Source: Chloroflexi bacterium RBG_16_70_13 (lineage in GTDB: Bacteria > Chloroflexota > Limnocylindria > Limnocylindrales > CSP1-4). Taken from it: a stretch of 5,812 nucleotides of DNA. Position numbers and translations under genes: made by a program. Below the pieces are notes generated by a model that saw nothing but the letters and a program-made list of their open reading frames with translations, was not told the origin of the DNA and did not search any database. Below are positions 1 to 5,690 of this stretch, one piece after another (the stretch's first letter is position 1; the number at the start of each line of letters is the position of its first letter). Location of the stretch: NCBI GenBank assembly GCA_001795245.1, contig MGOD01000112.1:15848-21659 (forward strand), written 5' to 3'.

Positions 1-329
1 ATCTCGGTTCCTCGCCGAAAGAGCTCGACGGCCTCTTGCCGAATCGCCGGATCCGGGTTGCTGAAGCTGCCCCGCTGGAACCGCCGGGTGTAGATGTGCG
101 GTGTGATGGCGATCGCCCGGAGACCCGTCCGCTCGAGGGCTGCGGCCACGTCATCCACGGTCTCGTCGGGATGGTTGAACGGATAGTTGATGTCGAGGCA
201 CGCGAGACCCTCAACCCGAGCGGCGCGCTCGATGGCCTCGACGGTGGTGACCGGCGGACCGTAGGCGTCCGCAGCGTATCGGTCGACGAGCTGGCCGAAG
301 AGCCAGATCCCGGCACCATAGGTCCTCAC
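1..329 (-). CDS. Sugar phosphate isomerase/epimerase-like TIM-barrel protein (N-terminal part, cut by window edge)
   Basis: This is a partial gene with 109 codons visible; the C-terminus lies beyond base 1. The translated start reads (M)RTYGAGIWLFGQLVDRYA, followed by a segment with YGPPVTTVEAIERAA, LDINYPFNHPDETVDDV, LRAIAITPHIYTRRFQRG and NPDPAIRQEAVELF. The pattern is that of the xylose isomerase-like TIM-barrel superfamily (sugar phosphate isomerases/epimerases): beta-strand 1 with the YGAG start, then LDINYPF and AIAITPHIY as later barrel strands. Catalytic metal ligands would lie further on and cannot be seen, so substrate and reaction are unknown; a cytoplasmic role in sugar interconversion is expected. 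The start is GTG at 329-327, chosen because an SD (AGGGAG, 343-338) sits 8 nt upstream and an in-frame TAG lies nine codons upstream with no other start between. The gene is on the same strand as ppc, 154 bp downstream of it, and has its own promoter candidate. Confidence 0.85.
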   Translation of the reverse strand, partial: MRTYGAGIWLFGQLVDRYAADAYGPPVTTVEAIERAARVEGLACLDINYPFNHPDETVDDVAAALERTGLRAIAITPHIYTRRFQRGSFSNPDPAIRQEAVELFRRGTE

Positions 330-337
330 AGTTTCTG

Positions 338-343
338 CTCCCT
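338..343 (-). promoter_or_regulatory. Ribosome binding site fixing the GTG start of the isomerase
   Basis: AGGGAG on the minus strand lies 8 nt before the GTG at 329. It decides the start, because the nearby ATG (320-318) is in another frame and the gene has no in-frame ATG near its N-terminus. Confidence 0.7.
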
Positions 344-373
344 GCGAGAATATCTATTCAGGACTGCATGAAC

Positions 374-403
374 ATGATGCCCGACGGATCGAGGCTGTGT
401 CAA
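374..403 (-). promoter_or_regulatory. Candidate sigma70-type promoter for the isomerase gene
   Basis: On the minus strand a perfect -35 hexamer TTGACA (403-398) is followed after 18 bp by CATCAT (379-374), which matches four of six positions of TATAAT. Transcription would start near 367, giving a leader of about 38 nt that contains the SD. A perfect TTGACA is rare by chance in such GC-rich DNA, but the -10 is imperfect and other AT-rich hexamers (TATTCT at 352-347) lie closer to the gene. Confidence 0.4.
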
Positions 404-414
404 GCCTTTGCTAG

Positions 415-448
415 CGTCTGTCCTCAGCCCGGCGTGGCGCGACAGACG
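415..448 (-). terminator. Inverted repeat downstream of ppc, possible terminator or mRNA 3' end
   Basis: CGTCTGTC (415-422) and GACAGACG (441-448) form a perfect 8-bp inverted repeat around an 18-nt loop. It lies 36 nt beyond the ppc stop codon and just upstream of the TTGACA of the next gene. On the minus strand the stem is not followed by a run of T, so a classical rho-independent terminator is not supported. It may stabilise the mRNA 3' end, or serve as an operator for the isomerase promoter. Confidence 0.3.
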
Positions 449-483
449 GCGTCGGGTGTCGCTCCGGCTCCAATACGGAGATC

Positions 484-3198
484 TCAGCCCGTGACCTGCA
501 GGCCGGCCGCGACCCCACTGACGGTGAGGCGGACGAGGCGCTCAAGGTCGTCGCGGCCCGGGGCGTCGGATGGGAGCGCACGCAGGCGCGCCAGACGCCC
601 GACCTGGAGCTCCGAGAGGGTGTCGACGTCGGGGTTGCGGAGGACGATCTGGCGGGCGATCGCGGGGGACCGCTCGAGGAGCCGGCTCCGGCCGGTGATC
701 TCGAGGACGGCGCGGACCGACCGCTCGTGCTCGGCCTCGATGGCGCCCCAGCGCGCCGCGTCCCCCGCCGCCGCGGCGAGCCTCGCGTACCGGCGAGCGA
801 CGCCGAGATCGGACCGGGCCAGGGCCAGCTCGGCGTGATCGATGACGGCGGTCAGGAACGGCCAGATCTCGTAGAGGCGGGCGAGCCGCGCGCGTTCGGT
901 GGCGCCCAGCGCCTCGACCGCCGCGCCGAGGCCGTACCAGCCGGGCAGCTCGATCCGGGCCTGGGCCCAGGCGAAGCCCCACGGGATGGCCCGCAGGCGT
1001 TCGACGTCGATGGCCGGCGCGTCCTCGCCCGCTCGCGGCGCGTCCTCGGCGCCGCGGACCTCGCGCGAGGCCGGCCGGGACCCCAGCCGGAGCTCGGTCA
1101 GGACGTCGATCGGGGTGATCCGGGCGAAGAAGCCAGCGAACCCCGGGTCGTCGTAGACGAGCGCTCGGTACGCGACCGAGGACGCCGTGGCGAGTCGTCC
1201 CAGGAGCGCCTGGTCGGACGCCGGGACGGCGGCCCGGCGGCGGGCGTCGGCGGCGATGACCGCGCCGGCAAGGAGCTCGAGGTGGCGCAGTGCGATCTGG
1301 GGGTGGCCGTAGCGGGCCGCCACGACCTCGCCCTGCTCGGTGACCTTGAGGCGGCCCCGGATCGTGCCCGGCGGCTGGCCGAGGATCGCCCGGTCCAGCC
1401 TGCCCCCGCCCCGTCCCACGGTCCCGCCCCGGCCGTGGAACAGCGTCAGCTCGATGCCCTCGCGATCGGCGACCTCGGCGAGCGCGGCCTGGGCACGCCA
1501 GAGCAGCCAGTTCGCCGCCACGAACCCGGATTCCTTGTTCGAGTCCGAGTAGCCGAGCATGACCTCCTGGCGATCGCCGCGGCCACGGAGGTGGGCCCGG
1601 TAGCGCGCATCGGCGAGGATCGAGCCGAGGACCTTGCCGGCGTCGGCGAGCGAGGCCGCCGATTCGAAGAGCGGCACCACATCCAGCTCGGCGGCCCTCT
1701 CCTCGCCGATCGCCGCTCCCGCGAGGTCCAGGACGTCCAGCACGTCCGCCAGGCCGTCGGTGAAGCTGACGACCACGCGGCCGGCGGCGTCCGGTCCGAA
1801 CCGGGTCCGGACCCGGTCGATCGCCCGGAACGTCTCGAGGATCTCGGCCAGCGAGACGCCCGGCGCGATCTCCTCGGGAGACGACGGGTCCGCGCCGGCG
1901 GCCAGGGCATGGACCGCCGCCCGATGGACCTCGGCGTGCTGGCGGACCTCCAGCTCGGCGTGGTGGAAGCCGAACGTCTCGACCTGCCAGCGAAAGTCCT
2001 GGACCGTGCCCGCAGCGACCCGCTCGAGACCGGCGCCAGCCAGCGAGCGCTGGATCTCCGCGAGCTCCCCGACGACCTCGTCGGCCCGTTCGTATCGGCC
2101 GGCGGTCGGGCCCGTCGCCCCGGTGAGGTGGATCCGCGTCCGCCGGAGGCGCTCGGCCATCGCCCCGAACCGGCGGCGGTAGGGCTCGTCCGGGAAGCGG
2201 CGACGGAGCGTGGCGTCGAGCTCGGGCAGCGTCTCGGCGTCGTCGAGGAGGCGGGCGACGAGAAGACGATCGAGGTCCCCCTGTGGGACCGTCACCGCCA
2301 CCGTCTGCATGAGCCGCAGCGCAACCGCCTCGTGGCCGTGAAGGACGTGGTCGGCCTGGATCCGGGCGGCCTGCTCGGTGACCTCGGCCGTGACCCCGGG
2401 ATGGCCGTCGCGATCGGCCCCGATCCAGCTGCCCCAACGAAGGATGGGCGGCAGCGGCTCCTCGTCCGGTCCGGTCGCGACCGGTGCCTTGCCGATGGCC
2501 GCCTCGAGCGACCGCTGGATCGAGGGCACCAGCGAGTACAACGTCGAGTCGAAGAACACGAGCGCCGTCCGGACCTCGTCGAGCGGGAGCGGGACGGTCG
2601 GCCGGACCTCGGCCGTCCGCCACAGGATCGTGACCTCCTCGCGCAGCTTGTCGTCGAGGGCCCGGGCGGCCGCCGGCGCGAGCCGCGGATCGTCGCGGGC
2701 GTCGAGGATTCGCCCGACCCGCCCGAGGGCCTGGAGGGCCGTCCGGCGGCGGGCCTCGGTCGGATGGGCGGTCAGGACGGGGTGGAGGCGGAGGCCGCGG
2801 ACGGCGGCCGCGGCGGCCGCGGGGTCGTCCGGGAAGCGGCCCTCGGCCCGGAGCGTACGGATAACGCCGGCCAGCGTGTCGTCGGTCGCGCCTGGCTGGG
2901 CCTGCCGGCCGCGGGCCTCGAGGACCCGGACCCGATGGCGCTCCTCGGCCAGGTTCGCCAGCCGGAAGTGGAGCAGGAAGGCCCGGATGACGACCTCGGC
3001 CCGCTCGTCGTCGAGGCCGTCGAGCTCGCGCTCGAGCGCTCGCCGCGCGGCCGGGTCGCCGGCCCGTGCCCGGACGGCCCGCCGCCTCGTTCGCTCGACG
3101 AGCCGCCGGATATCCGCTCCCGCCTGCTCCGCCAGGACGTCGACGAGGAGCCGCCACAGGCGGCCGATCTCGCCGGCGAGCGGATTCGATCGGGTCAT
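484..3198 (-). CDS. ppc: Phosphoenolpyruvate carboxylase (EC 4.1.1.31)
   Basis: This cytoplasmic anaplerotic enzyme converts PEP and bicarbonate to oxaloacetate and phosphate. The protein is 904 aa, close to the usual 880-970. Signatures in order: VLTAHPTEARRRT with catalytic His145 (E. coli His138); WGSWIGADRDGHPGVT at 255-270; EVRQ with Arg419; GYSDSNKESG at 549-558 with Lys555; FHGRGGTVGRGGG at 587-599 with His588, Arg590 and Arg596; KVTEQGEVV; LGSRPAS with Arg708; LRAIPWGFAW with Arg736; LRNPDVDTLSELQV near 853-866; and the C-terminus AAGLQVTG. All catalytic residues I could align are present, so the enzyme should be active. Two oddities: the Arg708-Arg736 loop is 14 residues longer than in E. 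coli, and the C-terminal RNTG/QNTG motif reads QVTG. The start at 3198 is preferred over an in-frame start at 3258 because GGGAGG lies 4 nt upstream of it. The gene is divergent from the histidine kinase. E. coli comparisons are from memory. Confidence 0.97.
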   Translation of the reverse strand: MTRSNPLAGEIGRLWRLLVDVLAEQAGADIRRLVERTRRRAVRARAGDPAARRALERELDGLDDERAEVVIRAFLLHFRLANLAEERHRVRVLEARGRQAQPGATDDTLAGVIRTLRAEGRFPDDPAAAAAAVRGLRLHPVLTAHPTEARRRTALQALGRVGRILDARDDPRLAPAAARALDDKLREEVTILWRTAEVRPTVPLPLDEVRTALVFFDSTLYSLVPSIQRSLEAAIGKAPVATGPDEEPLPPILRWGSWIGADRDGHPGVTAEVTEQAARIQADHVLHGHEAVALRLMQTVAVTVPQGDLDRLLVARLLDDAETLPELDATLRRRFPDEPYRRRFGAMAERLRRTRIHLTGATGPTAGRYERADEVVGELAEIQRSLAGAGLERVAAGTVQDFRWQVETFGFHHAELEVRQHAEVHRAAVHALAAGADPSSPEEIAPGVSLAEILETFRAIDRVRTRFGPDAAGRVVVSFTDGLADVLDVLDLAGAAIGEERAAELDVVPLFESAASLADAGKVLGSILADARYRAHLRGRGDRQEVMLGYSDSNKESGFVAANWLLWRAQAALAEVADREGIELTLFHGRGGTVGRGGGRLDRAILGQPPGTIRGRLKVTEQGEVVAARYGHPQIALRHLELLAGAVIAADARRRAAVPASDQALLGRLATASSVAYRALVYDDPGFAGFFARITPIDVLTELRLGSRPASREVRGAEDAPRAGEDAPAIDVERLRAIPWGFAWAQARIELPGWYGLGAAVEALGATERARLARLYEIWPFLTAVIDHAELALARSDLGVARRYARLAAAAGDAARWGAIEAEHERSVRAVLEITGRSRLLERSPAIARQIVLRNPDVDTLSELQVGRLARLRALPSDAPGRDDLERLVRLTVSGVAAGLQVTG
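1015..1056 (-). repeat. In-frame 21-bp tandem duplication inside ppc
   Basis: Two adjacent 21-bp units (1015-1035 and 1036-1056) share a perfect 13-bp core, CGGCGCGTCCTCG, and match at 17 of 21 positions. Read on the coding strand they encode AEDAPRA and GEDAPAI (residues 717-730). The acidic, alanine/proline-rich peptide lies between the SRP and LRAIPW motifs of the carboxylase. The unit is exactly seven codons, so the frame is kept. Confidence 0.8.
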
Positions 3199-3202
3199 GC
3201 AG

Positions 3203-3208
3203 CCTCCC
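3203..3208 (-). promoter_or_regulatory. Ribosome binding site fixing the ppc start, inside a GC palindrome
   Basis: On the minus strand GGGAGG lies 4 nt before the ATG at 3198, which selects this start over the longer frame from 3258. It sits within CCTCCCGGAGG (plus 3203-3213), so in the mRNA an anti-SD-like CCUCC directly precedes the SD. The inverted repeat GTTGCGGC/GCCGCAAC ends right beside it. If the leader is transcribed, local folding could affect translation; this is inference. Confidence 0.65.
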
Positions 3209-3212
3209 GGAG

Positions 3213-3271
3213 GTTGCGGCCGAGCCCAAGCCGCAACGTTCGTTCGACCCCGCCGCAACGGATCGAGCCCA
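3213..3271. repeat. Three GCCGCAAC half-sites and two CGAGCCCA copies (candidate operator)
   Basis: The 8-mer GCCGCAAC occurs as a reverse complement at 3213-3220 (GTTGCGGC) and directly at 3230-3237 and 3252-3259. The first two form a perfect inverted repeat with a 9-nt spacer; the second and third are direct repeats with a 22-bp period, about two DNA turns, and share a ninth base (G). A second 8-mer, CGAGCCCA, occurs at 3221-3228 and 3264-3271. The cluster fills the space between the two divergent genes and would flank or overlap both promoters. This layout suits a transcription factor operator; the response regulator encoded at 4593-5294 is the obvious candidate, but nothing in the sequence proves it. 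Confidence 0.5.
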
Positions 3272-3302
3272 CGGCGGACCGTACCTTTGTATCGTGCTCT
3301 CC

Positions 3303-4571
3303 ATGGCGGATGCTGACGTGGTCCGGGACGCGGGGGCGGGGCAGCTCGAGCAGCTCCGGTTCCTCCATCGCGTCGCGCGCCTGGCGACGACGGCCCAGAC
3401 CTGGGACGAGCTCCTGGAGACCGTCGTCGACGAGACCCGCGACGCCCTCCACGGCGACGTCTCGTCGCTCTATCTCCTTGATCGGGATGGCGTCTACCTG
3501 ACCCTCGCCGCGACGAACGGCCTCGATCGCTTCCAGATCGGCCGGGCCCGGGTGCCGTTCGGCGAGGGGGTCACCGGGCGGGTCGCCCAGAGCCGCCAGC
3601 CGGCGATCATCCCGGACATCAAGGACGACCCGCGGTTCCTGTGGGTTCGCGGCATCGACCAGCGACGGTTTATCACCTCCATGCTGTCCGTGCCCCTGGC
3701 CTGGAATGACCAGACGGTCGGCGTCCTCAACATCCAGACGGAGCGGCGCCGAGAATTCACCGACGCCGACGTCGCCCAGCTCGGCGCGATCGCCGACCTC
3801 CTCGCCGGGATCGTCGAGAAGGGCCGCCAGCAGCAGGAGGCCGAGCAGCGGGCGGCCGAGCTCAAGGCGATCGACGAGGCCCGGACCGAGGTCATCGCCC
3901 TCGTCACCCACGAGCTCCGAACCCCGCTCGCGGTCGTCCGGGCGTACGCCGACCTCCTGGCCGAGGAGCCGCCCCTCGAGGGTCGCTCGTCGCGCGACCA
4001 GGAACGGCGCGACCGGCGGGCGAGCTGGCACGACGGGACCATCGAGCAGATCGAGCGGCTCGACCGGCTGGTCGATTCCATCCTGGCCTCGGTCCGGGTG
4101 ATCCCGGACCAGCCTGCGGAGGTCGCCCCGACCGACGTCGACGAGCTGGTCCACGAGGTCGTCCGCGAGCTGTCGCCGATCCTCGGCCGCCACGAGGTCG
4201 TCTTCGGCGGCGGCGTCCGCCTCCATGCAGTGGCCGACGCGCCGCGCCTCCGCCAGATCCTGGAGCACCTCATCGAGAACGCCACGAAGTACGCCCCGCC
4301 GGGAACGCACATCCGGATCGACTGGCGGATGGCCGAGGGCGTCGTCAGGATCGGGGTGGAGGACCAGGGGCCCGGCATCCCGCCCGAGTGGCGGGAGCGG
4401 ATCTTTCAGCCCTACGTCCGGCTCGACACTCACACCGCCCGGGGCTCCGGGATCGGGTTGTACGCCGCGAAGCGCCTGGCCGAATCGATGGCCGGCCACC
4501 TCTGGTGCGAGCCCGCCGCCGACCACGGCGCCCGGTTCGTCATCGCCCTGCCCGCGGCGGCGGCGGTCTAA
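3303..4571 (+). CDS. Soluble GAF-domain sensor histidine kinase
   Basis: The 422-aa protein has no signal peptide or membrane segment, so it should sense in the cytoplasm. Domains: a GAF sensor at about 20-172 (including GVTGRVAQSRQPAIIPDI and SMLSVPLAWNDQTVGVLNIQ); a Gln/Glu/Ala-rich coiled-coil linker at about 170-196; a HisKA dimerisation domain with the H-box ALVTHELRTPL, phospho-acceptor His203 and the E-x-x-T element (Glu204, Thr207) of bifunctional kinase/phosphatases; and a HATPase domain at about 300-420 with the N-box ENATKYAPPG (Asn326), G1 box DQGPGIP (Asp354) and G2 box GSGIGL (381-386). The GAF ligand cannot be told from sequence. A charged stretch (222-244) enlarges the loop between the dimerisation helices. 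There is no SD before ATG 3303; an in-frame GTG at 3294 is a good alternative (three more residues). It is followed after 21 nt by its likely partner regulator. Confidence 0.93.
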   Translation: MADADVVRDAGAGQLEQLRFLHRVARLATTAQTWDELLETVVDETRDALHGDVSSLYLLDRDGVYLTLAATNGLDRFQIGRARVPFGEGVTGRVAQSRQPAIIPDIKDDPRFLWVRGIDQRRFITSMLSVPLAWNDQTVGVLNIQTERRREFTDADVAQLGAIADLLAGIVEKGRQQQEAEQRAAELKAIDEARTEVIALVTHELRTPLAVVRAYADLLAEEPPLEGRSSRDQERRDRRASWHDGTIEQIERLDRLVDSILASVRVIPDQPAEVAPTDVDELVHEVVRELSPILGRHEVVFGGGVRLHAVADAPRLRQILEHLIENATKYAPPGTHIRIDWRMAEGVVRIGVEDQGPGIPPEWRERIFQPYVRLDTHTARGSGIGLYAAKRLAESMAGHLWCEPAADHGARFVIALPAAAAV

Positions 4572-4592
4572 GCGGTCGAGGGAGGCCCACCG

Positions 4593-5294
4593 ATGCCCGG
4601 ACGACCACTGCGCATCCTCGTCGTCGACGACGATCCGGCGATGGTCGGCGCGATCAACGCCCTCGTCGGCACGGAGGGCCATCAGGTCATCACTGCGTAC
4701 GACGGCCTGACCGCCGTCCGGCGATTCCGCGAGGAGCACCCGGACCTCGTCCTGCTGGACCTGGCGATGCCCGGCCCGGACGGCTTCACCGTCGCCGGCC
4801 AGATCCGGTCCGCCGGCTCCGCCCCGATCATCGTCGTCTCGGGCGAGAGCAGCGAGGCCGCGAAGGTCAAGGCCCTCGGGATCGGGGCGGACGACTATCT
4901 CGTCAAGCCGTTCGGCCGGGCCGAGCTCCTGGCCCGGATCGCGGCCGTCATGCGACGGGTCGACCGGGCCGAGGCGACCGACCTCGGCGGGCCCGTGGCC
5001 TTCGCCGGGATCTCGCTGGACCCGGGCCGCCACGAGGCCCGGGTCGGGGAGGTGCTGCTGACCCTGACCCCGACCGAGTACCGACTCCTCGAGGCGCTCG
5101 CCCGGGCCGGCGGCGATCTCGTCCCGCACCTCCGCCTGGCGCGAGCGGGCTGGCCGGCGGAGCACGATCCGGACCTCCTGTGGCTGAAGCCGCACCTGGC
5201 CCGGTTGCGGGCCAAGCTCGACGCGGCGGGCGGTCCGGCGATCGTCGCCGTCCGCGGGGTCGGCTACCGCATCGAGGAAGCACCCGCGGGCTGA
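4593..5294 (+). CDS. OmpR/PhoB-family response regulator (receiver plus winged-helix DNA-binding domain)
   Basis: The 233-aa protein is the likely phosphorylation target of the upstream kinase. The receiver domain (about 6-122) has every key residue: acidic pocket Asp12-Asp14 in ILVVDDDP, phospho-acceptor Asp56 in LVLLDLAMPGPDG, switch Ser83 in IIVVSGE and Lys105 in DDYLVKPF. A winged-helix domain follows (about 134-228), with LTLTPTEYRLLEALARAGG, the helix PHLARLRAKL and the wing IVAVRGVGYRIE, the last being a hallmark of OmpR-type regulators. The recognition helix begins LKPHL where the family usually has VDVHI, and the segment LVPHLRLARAGWP is degenerate, so its DNA target may be unusual. 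The start at 4593 is supported by the SD GAGGGAGG (4578-4585), 7 nt upstream. The 21-nt gap after the kinase stop indicates one operon. It plausibly acts on the divergent region at 3199-3302 (inference). Confidence 0.95.
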   Translation: MPGRPLRILVVDDDPAMVGAINALVGTEGHQVITAYDGLTAVRRFREEHPDLVLLDLAMPGPDGFTVAGQIRSAGSAPIIVVSGESSEAAKVKALGIGADDYLVKPFGRAELLARIAAVMRRVDRAEATDLGGPVAFAGISLDPGRHEARVGEVLLTLTPTEYRLLEALARAGGDLVPHLRLARAGWPAEHDPDLLWLKPHLARLRAKLDAAGGPAIVAVRGVGYRIEEAPAG

Positions 5295-5427
5295 GGTGCG
5301 GGGCGCCGGCGGGACGGAGCGGACGGTCGCGCGGCGGCGCGTCGGGCGGGCGCGGGCCTGACTGGCAGGCGCGGTGCGGCGGCGGGACGCCGGGCCGGGG
5401 GACGCGCCGGCGCCGCCGCGCGCGAGG
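5295..5427. other. Very GC-rich convergent intergenic region with weak hairpins
   Basis: The 133 bp between two converging genes are about 90% G+C by hand count. They contain GCCTG-ACTGG-CAGGC (stem 5356-5360/5366-5370), a perfect 10-bp palindrome GCGCCGGCGC (5404-5413) and a 10-bp direct repeat CGGCGGGACG (5307-5316 and 5380-5389). No T-run follows any stem on either strand, so a classical terminator cannot be claimed, although both transcripts must end near here. I found no supportable gene. Confidence 0.4.
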
Positions 5428-5646
5428 TCAGGCGAGGACCGCGGCCCGTCCGAGGGCGTCGTGGGCGAGCTCGACGCAGGGTACGCGGTGGCTGCGCGCA
5501 TCGCGTCCCCCGAGGGCGCCGAAGTGGCGCCAGGCGCCGGGCTCGGCGATGTCGGGCTGGAGCCGGCAGCCGCAGGCCTCACAGGTCACGACCGTGATCT
5601 GGCCGTCGCGAACCGCGGGAGTCGAGGTGTCATCGGGCTGGAACAT
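5428..5646 (-). CDS. Small Cys/His-rich protein, probably metal-binding, function unknown
   Basis: I do not recognise this 72-aa protein. It has a polar N-terminus (MFQPDDTSTPAVRDGQ), then VVTCEACGCRLQ with Cys22, Cys25 and Cys27, a segment GAWRHFGALGGRDARSHR with His41 and His53, and VPCVELAHDALG with Cys57 and His62. A CxxC(x)C cluster plus a distant Cys and His residues could bind one zinc ion as a small ribbon-like fold; that is inference. There is no signal peptide or membrane segment. The start at 5646 is preferred because GGAGGG lies 6 nt upstream; an in-frame GTG at 5670 has no such site. It converges with the response regulator gene and is probably not functionally tied to it. Good codon bias, a clean SD and conserved-looking Cys/His spacing support a real gene. 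Confidence 0.7.
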   Translation of the reverse strand: MFQPDDTSTPAVRDGQITVVTCEACGCRLQPDIAEPGAWRHFGALGGRDARSHRVPCVELAHDALGRAAVLA

Positions 5647-5652
5647 GGAAGG

Positions 5653-5658
5653 CCCTCC
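5653..5658 (-). promoter_or_regulatory. Ribosome binding site fixing the start of the small Cys/His-rich gene
   Basis: GGAGGG on the minus strand lies 6 nt before the ATG at 5646. It selects this start over the GTG at 5670, which lies upstream of the SD itself. Confidence 0.6.
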
Positions 5659-5690
5659 GGGCGCAATCACGGACGCTGGGGACGAAGTGT

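Larger units (their letters stand above)
3199..3302. promoter_or_regulatory. Divergent control region between ppc and the kinase operon
   Basis: These 104 bp must hold the promoters of both ppc (minus) and the kinase/regulator operon (plus). Hexamers of the TANNNT type occur back to back: TACCTT at 3282-3287 (plus) and TACGGT at 3283-3278 (minus). The first lies 6 nt before an in-frame GTG (3294) and 15 nt before the ATG (3303) of the kinase, a spacing typical of leaderless transcripts. The second would give ppc a leader of about 70 nt. No convincing -35 boxes were found, so exact promoter positions are uncertain. The region also carries the repeated half-sites listed separately. Confidence 0.55.

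Noticed and set aside
36..371. 111-aa plus-strand open frame at the left edge
   Set aside because: The opposite strand encodes a clear TIM-barrel isomerase N-terminus with an SD; the plus frame shows no recognisable motif.
368..838. 156-aa plus-strand open frame over the end of ppc
   Set aside because: Ser/Arg/Ala-rich low-complexity translation antisense to the conserved PEPC C-terminus.
3199..3258. 20-residue N-terminal extension of PEPC
   Set aside because: The strong SD immediately before 3198 and the repeat cluster in the extension favour the shorter start.
3066..3302. Upstream extension of the kinase frame (79 extra residues)
   Set aside because: It overlaps the 5' part of ppc and the control region, is Arg/Pro-rich and has no domain; the GAF protein plausibly begins at 3294 or 3303.
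542..3304. 920-aa minus-strand open frame overlapping ppc in another frame
   Set aside because: The translation is almost wholly Arg, Pro, Gly and Ala; it is a frame-shifted reading of ppc.
727..3501. 924-aa plus-strand open frame opposite ppc
   Set aside because: It lies antisense to a gene with unmistakable PEPC motifs; its product is Arg/Gly/Asp/Glu-rich low-complexity sequence with no recognisable domain, as expected of a shadow frame in high-GC DNA.
3195..5582. 795-aa minus-strand open frame opposite the kinase and regulator
   Set aside because: Both plus-strand genes have complete domain motifs; this antisense frame has none and is a GC-driven shadow.
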